Source of the DNA: Athripsodes cinereus | Lineage: Eukaryota; Arthropoda; Insecta; Trichoptera; Leptoceridae | Direction of reading: 5' to 3' | NCBI GenBank assembly: GCA_947579605.1 | Contig: OX388322.1 | Coordinates: 62,001-126,000, forward strand | DNA: 64,000 nt | Part shown: positions 44,360 to 55,974 of the stretch, one piece after another | Numbering within the stretch: the stretch's first letter is position 1 | Layout of the letters: each line of letters starts with the position of its first letter | Notes under the pieces: generated by a model | The model's database searches: none | Seen by the model: the letters and a program-made list of their open reading frames with translations, nothing else | Told to the model about the DNA's origin: nothing | Translations under genes and position numbers: made by a program

Positions 44360-45020
44360 CTAATGCTATTGATCATAATATTGCAACAGAGAAGGGCAGC
44401 ACAAGAGTCAACATCTCGTTAGTCCCATATTCAGAACATTCAGATTCTGATGAAAACTCTGAGACTTCTCTTGGAAAAAGGATGAATCATGGAGTAATAA
44501 AAATTTAAAATTCAAATTTACAAAATCAAAAAGAGATGTGATAAACTCGCCCTCTGTATATTATTATTATTATTTATAAGATTACGGCAACCTGTCCCTT
44601 GTGGGACGATTTGTGCCAAGGACAATATTTTTAGAATATAACACGTAATATTAAGGCATTTACTTATAAAATAATAAAATTTCTTTTGGCGGATTTTAAA
44701 ATCTTGAGATATACAGAGAGGGCATCAGTGTGCAAGAGGCAGACACTTTGATCGGATACTGGACTTCAGCTATCTCATAATACAAGTCGTAAGAGTCTCT
44801 TATTGGGCAACCGACCTCTGTATATTGATCACACCTAATTTGAATGCATTTTTTTTATAAAATTGTATATATTGTGATCAATGTATAGTAAAGAATGAAT
44901 GAATAAATAAATAAATTGCCTCAAAGGAAGAAAAGCCTTGGCCCAAAAAATATTGTCTGCTTAAATAATCTAAACGAGACTGAAAATATCTTCACGAAAA
45001 TGGACTACCACGATATCTAA
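44360..45020 (+). pseudogene. Transposase scraps of the 2.5-kb element (tentative)
   Basis: One open stretch (about 44370-44505) reads QANAIDHNIATEKGSTRVNI then SLVPYSEHSDSDENSETSLGK. The acidic SDSDENSET tail is like the C-terminal part of pogo-type transposases. After two inserted LINE tails, another stretch (about 44918-45020) reads QRKKSLGPKNIVCLNNLNET. I cannot identify a catalytic core, so the assignment to a transposase rests on position between the terminal repeats. Confidence 0.3.
44526..44915 (+). mobile_element. Two LINE 3' tails in a row
   Basis: GATAAACTCGCCCTCTGTAT (44532-44551) and, at 44786-44915, CCGACCTCTGTATATTGATC ... ATCAATGTATAGTAAAGAAT with (AATA)n. Both belong to the GCGATAAACTCGCC family. 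Confidence 0.65.
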
Positions 45021-45119
45021 AATAATGCTCCACACGAATTATTATTTTCACATTTTGTCACTCTTCATTATTTCTGTCTAGCTATCAACGAGCATATCTC
45101 TAAAGGTGCAACTTTTTTG

Positions 45120-45403
45120 TTCAACTATGTTCAACTCCGTGATACAGGATAGACGATGTTCCAGGCTGGGTAATATCCTGAAAAGGCTATTTGGCAAAAA
45201 GAGCACCGGTCTTCCGTCCGCAAGGATTCGTCAGCCCGTGATTTCCCTCTTTCACAATACACCGTTCTTATAACGACAACAGCAGAGCGCAGGAAATATC
45301 GTAGAAAGAGGTGACGCAATTGGCACAGAGTCGCTCTGAATGGAGGAGGCTGGTTTCTGCCCTGTCCGCCCGAGAGGAGCGTTGATGATGATGATGATGA
45401 TGT
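45120..45403 (+). mobile_element. LINE C-terminal end with (GAT)n tail
   Basis: One frame reads EVTQLAQSRSEWRRLVSALS AREER (about 45310-45383). The DR..WRRLV-type end followed by (ATG/GAT)n is typical for insect endonuclease-RT LINEs. A diverged sister copy is at 56810-56936 and a third at about 57000-57120. Confidence 0.65.
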
Positions 45404-45767
45404 TGAAGTATTTATCCTATATCCTATACTTCAATTTAATTTGATTTTCATATAAAACACTTTAAAAATAACATTATTATGAGACCAAACAGTATACAAT
45501 ACTTATAGGCAAATTGGGTAACTCCATCAATTATAGCATTTATTTTAGAAAATCTATCACAGAAAATTAGGTAACTCCAAAAAAAGGCTACAAAACCGTT
45601 ATAAACATAATTATGTCATGGTTATTGTGTTACGAACATGTATCTACATCATGTAGATATTTTAGAATAAGGAAAATAATAATAATAATATGCATAACAA
45701 AAATATTTAGTTTTTTGTCCGCCCTGTAAAGTAGCTATTTTGGAGTTACCCAATCTGCGAATTAAGG

Positions 45768-46081
45768 TATCGATGTTACAAATTTTATTAAATGACTTCT
45801 TTAAATTCCGTCATAATGAAACCTACTTATATAACATCATAAATGAACATTTTCATTAGAAGGTGTGATGAGCTATGTATGCTGAGCAGGAAGATTTGTC
45901 TATTTTTAATCATGACAGGAAATTATTAACGCCATATCATATTATCACGTGCTCATATATAATATAATAATACTGATAATGTATTTTTGGAACTTTCATA
46001 ATTCCTATGATTTCCTCGCTTCTCTTGTTTCTTTGGCATTTCTAATAATAAATTTGTATCTCAAATTATTGTAATATTTTC
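45768..46081. other. No gene recognised
   Basis: AT-rich spacer. Confidence 0.5.
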
Positions 46082-46200
46082 AACAATAATAATAATAATA
46101 ATAAACACTTTATTGTCAAATATACAAATATTTTACAAAAGGCGTACATATTGCCTTGAGGCAATGTCTTCCAGTAAACCTACTACAATGTTTGAGAACT
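46082..46200 (-). mobile_element. LINE 3' tail (TTGCCTCAAGGCAA family)
   Basis: (AAT)n head, CACTTTATTGTCAAATATAC and ATTGCCTTGAGGCAATGTCT TCCAGTAAACC; in reverse this is TTTACTGGAAGACATTGCCT with a clear stem. Sister of 28743-28830. Confidence 0.65.
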
Positions 46201-47066
46201 GTTTTAGTATAAAGTGAGTTTAGATCAAAAGATAAACAGAAAATGAAATATATAATATGAAACAAGAATACCTATCTAAATATCAATCAAAAGCTTCTCT
46301 CTTTAGATCCCAAATAAATTGTTTTCGTTGTCATAAAAATCGATATCAAACCTTATTGCAATTTCCGATGACCATGACCTACCCTTAAATTAGTTTTCAT
46401 TAATTATTTCCATTGATAAGTATTACTAGAACAAAAGCTAGAAGCTAGTAGGTAGGCACTTACATGTTATGTTTTGTAGAATTTAAATAAACATCCAGTT
46501 AGTGGAATTAAGCGGATCACATTTATTTAAAACAAATCTACACTGCTTTTTTATTTTATTTTCAACAGAAAAGTAGTCGATAAGCTTATATTTGAGTGCA
46601 AATATTATTATCCAATCAATTAATCGTGTTTATTGAGATTCAAGTTACGTTGAATTAAATTCAACTGAACGAAAATACATTGAGCTGGAATAAAAACTCT
46701 TTTTCAAAGAATAATGCTTTATTCATTTAAAATAGTTTCAGTAGATATGTAGTTACAACATAGCGAGATAGTAAGCATGGAATAGTTCCTTATTGTTATT
46801 CCTCTGGGAAGGTGTTAGAGTCGAAGGCTTCATCATTTATCAGGAAGGATATACCTACTTACCTACCTGCGTATATATGTACATAGCTATAGAGAATTAG
46901 GCTTACCAGGAACACTCTACTATTAGATGATATAATATATCTACATAGTTTGTATTGCAGTACATTTAATACATTGAAATATAAAATATATATAAGATTT
47001 TTTACACTTATTGATATCCGATACTTCCGTAGTAAACGTAGTGCAACTATAATATTATATTAATAA
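46201..47066. other. No gene recognised
   Basis: AT-rich spacer with TACCTAC words at 46853-46870. Confidence 0.45.
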
Positions 47067-47177
47067 GATTACTGCGACCTTACCCTGCAGTTCCAAGATA
47101 ATGCTCAGTTAAAGGTCCATCGCCTTGTGTTGAATGCCTGCACGGATTACTTTGAGCTATTGGAGAGAACTTGTGAT
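47067..47177 (+). pseudogene. BTB/POZ-domain-like fragment
   Basis: Directly after two in-frame TAA codons, 37 codons read DYCDLTLQFQDNAQLKVHRL then VLNACTDYFELLERTCD. The pattern D-x-x-L-x-F-x-D-x-x-x-L-K-x-H-(R)-x-V-L-x-A-C-x-x-Y-F is the first third of a BTB/POZ fold, a dimerisation domain found in many insect transcription factors and Kelch proteins. No start codon, acceptor or continuing BTB core is seen: after ERTCD the frame drifts into IMMTASLWQTYK without the usual Pro/Ile/Leu strand. So it is most likely an isolated pseudo-exon or processed scrap. A real exon with an unrecognised splice site cannot be excluded. Confidence 0.5.
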
Positions 47178-49299
47178 ATTATGATGACTGCCTCATTGTG
47201 GCAGACATACAAATTATCAGGCCTACAAACTGATTTATCTTATATTTTTTTGTCTTTCTATTTATAATTCTTACAAGATATTTGATTGATATTTCAATAT
47301 CCTTTGTTGTGGTAGATCTATCAGATTAATCCGAATTTTGGAGTAGATAGTTACCTATATCATAGAAATAATAAGTACCTACCTACTATAAGATTATTCA
47401 TATTTCCATTTTCTTAATATTTCTACTTGGCAACTTTATCATAATATTATATGGATGTATATTGTTTTGTAATATTATATTCCTTAAATGAACTTGAACA
47501 GAATCATCCGATAATGGGTGCAGTGTCTTAAAAAGAAAATACGTTTCTTAATTTCTTGAATCTTATTGCTCGCTGTTGTCGATAAGTAACTAAAGATTAA
47601 GTAGAAAAACATTATTGGCATTGTTAAAGATAAATACAAGATTATTATTTTGTTATGTTTGGTACGTTTGATTACAGAGAACACCAGTTACACACAACAC
47701 AACTGAAGCATTAGCATTAGACCTTACACAAGCCGTTAATAAAAATATGTTTTCCTTTTTTTCCTGTTGCGAGGATTATGCGGCCGGCTGTGCTAAGTAG
47801 TGTGATTTATGATCGGGAATTGTGAGCGTCACCAGCGCCATGCCGCATGCCGTGCCGTGCCGTGCAAAGGAATTAGTAGTCTTTTGTTTTAACGTAAAAT
47901 GAATGGATTACATGGGATATTAAAACTAAAAACAACAGACAACAAATTGCTCAGCCGCCTACAGCTGGACAATAAAAAGTTTTACACATTACAAATGACA
48001 GATGTGCTTTTATCGTAATGAGAATACTATTCACATATTAATATTATGCAGCCGCGATAAGTGGAAATTTCGTAAGTTGATAATAGGACAATCTAAAGGT
48101 AGGTACATATTATTTATTGATTTGGGGTAACGTTGCGGTAGTTTCTAAATATTATTACGAATGTTCGAAGAAAAAAAAAATTTACTTAAGGTTTCAACAG
48201 GTATCTTGTCATTCTCAAGCGCAATAATATATGTGACTAATCTATCTAATATAATCTATTAATCAACAGCGTGCTAATGGTGATCGTTATGTGGGGAATG
48301 ATAACTTATCTGAATTGGGAACTGTGTAAAAAGGGGCGAATTCGAAATTATGCTCTCGATTACCTCTGAATTAAGATTTTTATTAATTTCCAGTATCTCC
48401 AAAGAAGCAAGTCTAGTGTAGTGGTAAATATCAGTGTGTAGATACTGAGTTATGTTTTTATCATAATAATGGCCTTTTTTATTTCATTCAGATGAGTCTT
48501 TATATTATCTCGAATAACGATCATAATTTATAAATCATATTTTTTTGGATTAGAAATGCTTCAGTTATACCTATTTTTGTTCAGTGAAAATGAGTTCATT
48601 GTTAACTGAAAATCATAATCCACATTTTGTATGAAGTGCTCAAATTATTTGTCTTCACTTCTCATATATTTCGACTTACCTAAAGTCATAATCATTTTCC
48701 AATGTCTCTATTATTTCATTTATAAACAAATTTCATTGCGTGTATATTTCTCTCACTACACAGATTCATTTGAAAGCTCTTTATACCATAAGAAAGCTGT
48801 TGTGCATTACAGAATACATGATCAAAGTATTTGGCCATAATACATTTTCTCTTTGTCATACCGCAAGTAGGTACTTTCAAAGTAAAAGTAGACTTCAGGG
48901 GTTTGTTTGTTTGTGCCATCCTATATATAAAGAAGTAGGTACTCGTAAGTAAGTAAGTACCTACATACTGCACAGAGTTCATTGTTTCGTTTGCCTTTGA
49001 TCTGTTCGCAGAATTAAACTCCAATCAAATTTCATGATATCTTTTTAGAGAGAAAAGATTTTTCATTTTGAGCCTCAACACGTGCTGCTATAAATGTAAA
49101 ATTATTCTAAATAAAGTTATTATTGAATTATGAATCATCATTGGTACTTGGTTCATGGCTTCCTACAATATACATAGTTACATATATGTACTTACCTGTG
49201 ACACAATATCGTACCTACCTACTTATGTAGGTAGACTACTTAAAATAATATAGATATTCTTCTATTATTAGAATAGGTATTCTTTATTGTTTTCTCAAG
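47178..49299. other. No gene recognised, about 2.1 kb
   Basis: A GC-rich patch at 47771-47870 (with GCATGCCGTGCCGTGCCGTG) stands out from an AT-rich spacer but has no frame or motif. Open frames at 48631-49024 overlap on opposite strands and lack domains. Confidence 0.45.
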
Positions 49300-49542
49300 C
49301 ACTGAGAAAAATACTAAGAAATTACACAACGAATCATTGGTACGCATTATCAGATTAGGACCAGAGATAGTACAAACGATTCTAACTTTTCGCAAACAAT
49401 ATGTTGGTAAATTTACCAATGATTTATTTGCGAAAAGTTATTATTATAGATTCGTACCACTAACGAATCGTTTGTACTATCTCAGGTCCTAATTTGATAG
49501 TGCGTGCGTACCAATGATTCGTTGTGAGTATTTTTCTCAGTG
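49300..49542. mobile_element. Palindromic MITE, CACTGAGAAAAAT family (second full copy)
   Basis: 243 bp with CACTGAGAAAAATACT at the left and AGTATTTTTCTCAGTG at the right. The interior ACCAGAGATAGTACAAACGA and TTGGTAAATTTACCAATGAT match 10722-10980. Flanks are AG rather than TA, so the original duplication has mutated or the ends shifted. Confidence 0.85.
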
Positions 49543-50138
49543 AGGAGTGGGGTGTGTACATAGGTCACCATATTGGTGTAATTATTATCATTCCATATAA
49601 TTATTATGTACGTATAGGTACCATCACAAAGTGGTTTAAGCGGACTGTCTACACGTAATAAACGTTATATTATAAAAGATACATGGCAATCCTCATAGCT
49701 AAATAGGGAACATGCATGTGTGAGGAATATGAATAAATGTTATCAATTCATATTAATAAATATACGCTGATCACGAATATCCTAATAAGAAACAATAAAA
49801 TAAAACTTTTCATTCATTATTTTCATTTTAAAAATCCATATTTTCTGTTATTGAATTAGTCCGGTGTGACGTCGCTAGGCGCTATTTTGTATTGCCACAC
49901 ATTTCACTCTTAGTACTGTTTGTAGCGCCTGATATTGTCAAACACTGCTCCGCCGCGAGTGAACCTTTTTGCGGCGAAGTGTGAAAATTGCTTTTTTAAA
50001 TGGTGATAAAAACCTTAAAAATGCACATTTAAAAATATAAAAAGTACGATAATTTTTCTAATTTTCTGTACTATTTTTTGGGTTGAAAATTTTTTTTTGT
50101 GAAAGTTCCCCATTGAAGATATTATAAAATGTTTTACG
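49543..50138. other. No gene; small GC-rich hairpin near 49970
   Basis: A TGACGTC site at 49867-49873 and a CGCCGC ... GCGGCG stem (about 49951-49976) occur in otherwise AT-rich DNA. They may be regulatory or an element remnant; undetermined. Confidence 0.35.
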
Positions 50139-50193
50139 ATTACCTGCCTTTTACAGAACACTCAATTACTTACAAAAAATAGTTGAGAACCTG
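50139..50193 (-). mobile_element. TAG-tailed SINE, short 5' fragment
   Basis: TACCTGCCTTTTACAGAACA CTCAATTACTTACAAAAAAT; diverged. Confidence 0.5.
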
Positions 50194-50293
50194 TTGTTAG
50201 TCATTCTCATGTTCTAAGAAACTAGAACACCAATCAATAACAATTATTTGAAATAAGGCAGTAAATATTCAAGTTTTTTTCAATTTCTTATTT

Positions 50294-50612
50294 ATTTGTA
50301 TATGTGATATATAATATCATCACTAGTGAGATCAGATCCCGAAGATTGGCATGGATTGGCCACGTCGTTAGATCCGGAGAAGAAAGGGCGACTAAAGGTA
50401 TTCTGCAGGGTATACCCGAGGGCATAAGACCGTTAGGCAGACCAAGACAAAGATTGTTAGATAACATCAACCGAGATCTGGAGGAGCTCAATGCTAAAGA
50501 CGACTGGCAGTCCATTGCTCAGGATAGAAAGGCTTGGAGATCTATTGTTTCGGAGGCAAAGGTCCTACATGGGCTGTTCGGCCATCGGAAGTAAGTAAGT
50601 AAGTAAGTAAGT
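50294..50612 (+). mobile_element. Endonuclease-RT LINE C terminus with (TAAG)n tail
   Basis: One uninterrupted frame (about 50294-50594) reads SRRLAWIGHVVRSGEERATK, GIRPLGRPRQRLLDNINRDL, EELNAKDDWQSIAQDRKAWR and SIVSEAKVLHG. The RRL.W.GHV.R, GRPR.R and W...A.DR..WR blocks are the classic C terminus of this LINE class. The end is followed by (AAGT)n. It is 5'-truncated, but this part has no stops, so it is the youngest LINE remnant in the window. Confidence 0.85.
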
Positions 50613-51124
50613 TGTATATGTAGGTAGTTATATATCGTAATATATTTTCTATTTTTTTCTCCAAAATCAGAATATATTTACCTTAAATATGTACATACAG
50701 ACTCTTCTGAAGATGTGATCGCGATAAATATGGATAGATATAGTATACATAAGTTGTACGGACAAAGGTGGATCAGTAGCTATGTAAATATATTCCATTA
50801 ATAAAGTTGTGCTGGATATCAATTTCACCATCTTGATGACACAACAGTAAGTAGGTAGTCGTTTCATAAGGACAACAAGTTATTTTTTTATATATAAAAA
50901 TAAATTCCCGCTATTCAAACTCTTGTACTCACCTCGCACGTGTCACGTCACACAGGCTGAGTGAAAATTGATAACGTCGTATTAAATATCTCACGGGTGC
51001 CATAGAGAGCTTGAGAGCCTTCACTATATTCTCATAGTGTGTAGGTACCTACATAGACATGAGCTCGTATATATACAAACACATATAATATATATTTTTG
51101 AATATAACTCATACCTACCGAGCA
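50613..51124. other. No gene recognised
   Basis: AT-rich spacer. Confidence 0.5.
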
Positions 51125-51202
51125 TCATAAAGTATTTTTTGGCACTTCCATACCATACTAATAAATATGATATCTATGGAAGTGCCAAAAAATACTTTAT
51201 GA
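51125..51202. repeat. Perfect 28-bp hairpin with 22-nt loop
   Basis: TCATAAAGTATTTTTTGGCA CTTCCATA at 51125-51152 is exactly complementary to 51175-51202. Loop 51153-51174. Whether it is a tiny foldback element or a small-RNA precursor cannot be told from sequence alone. Confidence 0.8.
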
Positions 51203-52317
51203 TTCCCCAAACAACTTGTCAAGTATCAAAGGAGACCTACATTTTATTTTCTATACTGGTATCATCATAGCATCTCTCACATGTCTTTATATTCGAAAAA
51301 TATAAATTATGCCTTTCTTCTAACGGTGATGCAGGTGATGCTTTATAATTTCATATATTTTTTTATTTATTTACTTTTTGTATGACATCAGCATGGATTC
51401 ACTAGTGTTGCTATATACTCTAATTCTCGGCTCTCGTCTTAAAAACCACTGCAAATTAAAAAAAAATATTAAGACGGATTACTATGATGAAATAGATTTA
51501 CCTATAAGCGATTAAAAATACATTTTATATTCCTTATAGAATAAAAGTGTAAAGAAAAACTATAAAATTTTAAAGTAATTAGTACATTGTGAAGGTATAC
51601 TGTGGCGAGACTATCACTTGGTATGATGTGTTTACTTTGAACGAGATAATTTTCTCAATTTGATTGTTATTAAAATAGAGATGGCATAACGGAAGTCCCC
51701 GGAGGAGCGCCTTTGATACGGGTGTATAAAAGGGAAGAGGGGGGGGGGGAGGGGGAACTAAAGACAGAGGAATAAGGAACCAGGCAGGCGGCTGAAGATG
51801 TTTCTAAACACAACATTTCTATAGACACAACATACATAATATCAGATTACTACACCGCAATACCTACTGTGGAAATCTCAAGGCAATAATTGTCATGTCT
51901 CCTAATACCCAATACAATGGAAATTAATCCTAACAAGGAGATACACCTAAACTACCACCCCTCACCCCATTATCTTATGAACTAACTATATGTAAATGTG
52001 ATGTTACTTATGTATATACATACAGACATATTATATATTTAAATTTGAAAATCGAATATTATTTATTTAGTGACAAATATGATGAAGAATGCTTTAAAAA
52101 CTATATTATCAATAATGGAAATTTAGCGCAATGTGTATATTATAATGAATGTCAAAAAGACACGTTGTTACATTTGATATAAAATCCTGACATTAAAGCA
52201 AAAAATATTGAAAAATCACATTGAATTAGTTGTGCATCAGTTTAATTTTGTTTTGTGTTCCCTGAAGTAACGTCCAAGTCAATTAATTAGGAATATAGTC
52301 CTTATTACAACTAGGCA
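51203..52317. other. No gene; TATA-like promoter context at 51725
   Basis: TATAAAA at 51725-51731 sits between a GC-rich stretch (51694-51724) and a long G-rich run (GAGGGGGGGGGGAGGGGG, about 51739-51757). This is the best TATA-box context in the window, but no open frame or splice donor follows convincingly. Confidence 0.35.
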
Positions 52318-52422
52318 TTATTGGCACGAAGAGGACAGTTTGCATGTTTCTTACATGCAGCTGGTCTGCTGGCTACCCCATTTGTGGGATATGCCGTGAT
52401 GGTATAGTAGTAGTAGTAGTAG
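52318..52422 (+). mobile_element. TAG-tailed SINE, 5'-truncated copy
   Basis: Starts at TTATTGGCACGAAGAGGACA and ends in (GTA)n; well conserved over about 105 bp. Confidence 0.85.
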
Positions 52423-53530
52423 CATTATTTAGATAAATAGATAATTTTCCTCCTGACTTGACATTATATTGTTTGTTTATATTTCAAATCAAATAATTAT
52501 TCAGTTAAATAGTTTGAGTTTCAACAAGTTGATTATTAATTGTGCAGTTTACTGTATAAATATAACCTCATTTAGTTCATGCGATACAAATTATTATAAT
52601 CATACTATTAAACTTTCAACATACCAACAACTGTCTTTTACAGAACACAACACTTCAGAGGTAGATAGTGAATACAAAGTTATTCACTGTGTCGTTGTTT
52701 CGATAGTTGAATTCTGTCTTCTCCCAGATAGATCTCAACAATGTCGTAAGTAGACAAAAAAACGTCACTCTAAAATAAAGCACTTTGTAAAGGAAAAACA
52801 TCACATCCAATTAAATTGTCCAAAAACAAGAGTTCATCTATGTACCTATATAATATTAAAACCCTTAAACTTTGTTGCGTTACAAGTGCACATTACCACC
52901 ACGTACATGGTTATGTACTGTAATATTATATTACTTGTATAAGTACATAGTATAGGTACTTGTTTTAATATTTAGCTGGTAAATACAACACTCTATAACG
53001 ATACGGTGCGATGGTATAAAGTACCTAGTATATGAAAGTGTTATTATTATTAATATGATTACTGTTGGTTGGTAGTTAGCTGGCTGGCAGTGCTATACTG
53101 AGCTTTCAGTTGTACGTCGTAGTGGGAGAGATTGTGTGAGACCTGCGGCTGAAATGTTGTTTCTCAATTTAATAGTTTCTCTAGTTGTACAATATATTAT
53201 GTACATGTACATTCCACACTAATCCTGTCACAATATCCACTACATAGCAGTTTTAGGATAATGTTATTGTAGAATAATTATTGAGAGTAGAGGTCTGTTA
53301 GCAAAGAGCCCAAAATATTCGAATAATTTTAATAAATAATAATTATAATAACTAGTCAACTTTTTTAAGATGCGCTGTTTTGAGGAAAAAATTTAGATAA
53401 TCATAAATATTTTTATGCTCTCATGCGATACATAAAAACAAACTGCATCATCATGTAACATTCAATATATTCTCATGACAAGTTTTCTGCAAAATATTAT
53501 TCAGAAACTGTTTTTACTGGAATAAAACAA
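52423..53530. other. No gene recognised, about 1.1 kb
   Basis: A 94-codon frame at 52469-52753 has no domain. GC-richer patch at 53065-53150 without signal. Confidence 0.45.
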
Positions 53531-53686
53531 TTTGAAACAAGTGTTCCTTTCTACTATTGTTTGTTAATTCGCAGAGAGACGTCTTTTGACTTATAAGGTC
53601 ATTTTCGATTGATAATGACCTTATAAGTCAAAAGATGTCTCTCTGCGAATTAACAAACAATAGTAGAAAGGAACACTTGTTTCAAA
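53531..53686. mobile_element. Penelope-like foldback, 73-bp arms
   Basis: 53531-53603 and 53614-53686 are reverse complements with one mismatch. The arms carry CTACTATTG and an AATGACCTTATAAGTC-type block equivalent to AATGTCCTTATAAGAC of 28878-29125. The right flank GGAATTCTACTACGTGTGCA CCGACACA matches that family too. Confidence 0.8.
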
Positions 53687-53842
53687 TTGCATTATTATGG
53701 AATTCTACTACGTGTGCACCGACACAATTAATAATGGAATAAAACACATATTGAAAATATGAAACAAAAACTCACATCATACGATTCTCTTCTTATTGTC
53801 ATTTCTTTATGATGAATTCAGTGATAACAAAAATTTTAAAAT

Positions 53843-54065
53843 GAAAAGAAATTCGATTTGAGTATACCTACATTGTTAAGTTGTACCTATTTATACGACA
53901 TAATGAAATTTAAAACAAGTGTTTTTTTTTCTTTCATTATGCAATTTTCCTACGAAAAGAAATTCGATTTGAGTATACCTACATTGTTAAGTTGTACCTA
54001 TTTATACGACATAATGAAATTTAAAACAAGTGTTTTTTTTTTCTTTCATTATGCAATTTTCCTAC
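53843..54065. repeat. Tandem duplication of a 111-bp unit
   Basis: GAAAAGAAATTCGATTTGAG ... CATTATGCAATTTTCCTAC appears twice, at 53843-53953 and 53954-54065; the only difference I see is one T in a T-run. Recent. Confidence 0.95.
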
Positions 54066-54759
54066 CTTTGTACCAATTTTAGAATAAACCTAGACCATCC
54101 TTTTTGTCCTGAATTGTATAAACTGAAAAAACCCGTCGAAAATCTACAATAATTATTCAGTGAATTTAACAATAGCCTAAGCTTCTTTGCACATGCACCT
54201 GTTATTTCAGAAAGTCTCCAGTACCACAAACAATTATTTACTGTACATAATTCACTACAATATAATCCTCTAGGAATTGTATGTCACAATAAGACTAGAA
54301 ATATGAACCGTTTTATGTTTGGATTCACGTAGATCTATGCTTAATAAACTTGTGTAAGGAAACAATTCAAATAACACTTTATACATTATACACTTCATGA
54401 AGTTACAACAGAACTTTGTTGATCAAAGCACTATTAATTTAGTTTTTCGCGTGGAAGAAAGTGTTCTAGAAAATGCGCCTGGATTAAGCCTAGCAAGTTG
54501 AATTGTCAATTTGACGGACGTGAGGAAATGTTTAATTGTGATTGAAAACGGAAAATCTCTTATTTTCAAGACGTCTTAAATGTCTTCACTTTTTATTGCA
54601 TAAGGAAATCTTTCTAATTGTTTTTATACCAACCTTTTTCTAATTGTTTTCTTCTCGTACCTACCTAATGAGTTTGTCACTTGTGATATAAAACTTAATC
54701 AATTTTCACGTATATAAGAAAACCTAAATTTATTGAAGTTTAATTTAAGAAAGAATAGT
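54066..54759. other. No gene recognised
   Basis: AT-rich spacer. Confidence 0.5.
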
Positions 54760-54977
54760 TCATCCAATCTTTTACGTAAATTTTCGAGTGTCCTGTAGAA
54801 AGCAGGTGTTCGTCAAATATCACTTTTAAGACAATATTATAAACATACACAATTCAGCAATGAGTTCTGCGACACATCCTGAAGTCTTATTATTTTACCG
54901 GCACAGTTGCATGTTTATTACATGCGATTGGTACGCTGGTTATCTCACTTGTGGAATGTTCCCTGATGGTATTGATG
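54760..54977 (+). mobile_element. TAG-tailed SINE, diverged long copy
   Basis: TTTTCGAGTGTCCTGTAGAA AGCAGGTGTTCG ... ACATCCTGAAGTCTTATTAT ... CTCACTTGTGGAATGTTCCC TGATGGTAT. Old copy, tail lost. Confidence 0.7.
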
Positions 54978-55348
54978 TATGTTCTAAATTGATACTCATT
55001 ACATTTACAGTTCTATACAATATAATTATACGTTTCTAAGAGTGTTTTCACTAGGTTCCTTTTTACAACTATAAACTTTTTCCTTTCCCGCCATCTCCTT
55101 CTCATTCGATTTACTGTTATGGTAGGGGAAGTTGTTCTAATCATACTCATGTACATTAGAAAGGGAGGATCACATCACATCTATAAGACTCCTCGTATTG
55201 CCTCTTATTATAATTTCTAAAAGTTTTTTCAAATAACCAAACACAAAATTAAATTCTGTTTGAATTTATGGATAATGATTTTGAATAAATTTTGACGAAA
55301 TTGCAATACAATTTCCTTGTGTAAAAACTTTCGCGAATTATTATTTAT
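54978..55348. other. No gene recognised
   Basis: AT-rich spacer. Confidence 0.5.
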
Positions 55349-55690
55349 TTATTGTGTCGAAACCCAGAAAAACCAATCAAACTGATCTCCAGTACTGTGC
55401 AAAACGCACAGCACGTGGAGATGCGTAAAAATATCCTCCAATGATGCATGCGACAGTAGGGCACAATGGATACTCCAACATATGTGGCATGGTCTGTGCA
55501 GCACCGCAGTCACACGCTCCAGATTCATCCTGTATGAAGCCCCATCGTTCTCTATTCTCACGGCAGTTTCCTACACCAGATCTTAGTCGATTCAGGATTT
55601 TCCATGTCCTGTAGTCTACTTCGCCTCCTGCAGCAAGGTGTTCTTGGGCTACGAAAGGTTCAAAGTTGGATTGTTAACATATATATATAT
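55349..55690 (-). mobile_element. Jockey-type LINE, zinc-knuckle C terminus
   Basis: In reverse the frame reads DYRTWKILNRLRSGVGNCRE, then RWGFIQDESGACDCGAAQTM and PHMLEYPLC. The W..LNR.R.G.G.C ... C-x-C-G...T..H pattern is the same C-terminal module as in the LINE at 1-1288, but of a different subfamily. It encodes a nucleic-acid-binding tail; the RT itself is absent. Confidence 0.75.
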
Positions 55691-55974
55691 ATTTTGTTTC
55701 TATTGAATCGGGGCTCATTGCGACTCTATAATAAATTATTATGTAGAGAATACATTTTGCATAGATCCTTGCTCATTCCCATTGCTTCCAAATTGTTTAG
55801 CTACAACATATCAACTCTTTCAAGAGATATGTTTAACATTTTTCCTTGGCAGCTTCTTCTGAGGCACTCCAACGACCTTTTGCCCTCTTTTAAACTCTCC
55901 AACCATCTTAGTGGTCACTTGATTCTGCAATGGGTGATTTATTGACACTTACTCATTCATGTTGCAAAAAAGCA
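55691..55974. other. No gene recognised
   Basis: A 113-codon frame overlaps the LINE end at 55604 and continues to 55945; no domain is visible. Confidence 0.4.

Larger units (their letters stand above)
43264..45767. mobile_element. 2.5-kb DNA transposon with TTGGGTAACTCCA subterminal repeats
   Basis: The ends are inverted repeats of about 27 bp (CCTTAATTCGCAGATTGGGT AACTCCA). A TA lies on each side (43262-43263 and 45768-45769). TTGGGTAACTCC recurs inside at about 43407, 43445, 45512 and 45554 (one change), and in reverse at the right end. This layout, with TA target and multiple subterminal boxes, parallels the pogo-like element at 58340-60470. The interior holds coding scraps (44360-44500 and 44915-45020) plus several later insertions. 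Confidence 0.7.

Noticed and set aside
55604..55945. 113-codon open frame
   Set aside because: Begins antisense to a LINE C terminus and continues into unique AT-rich DNA without any recognisable domain.
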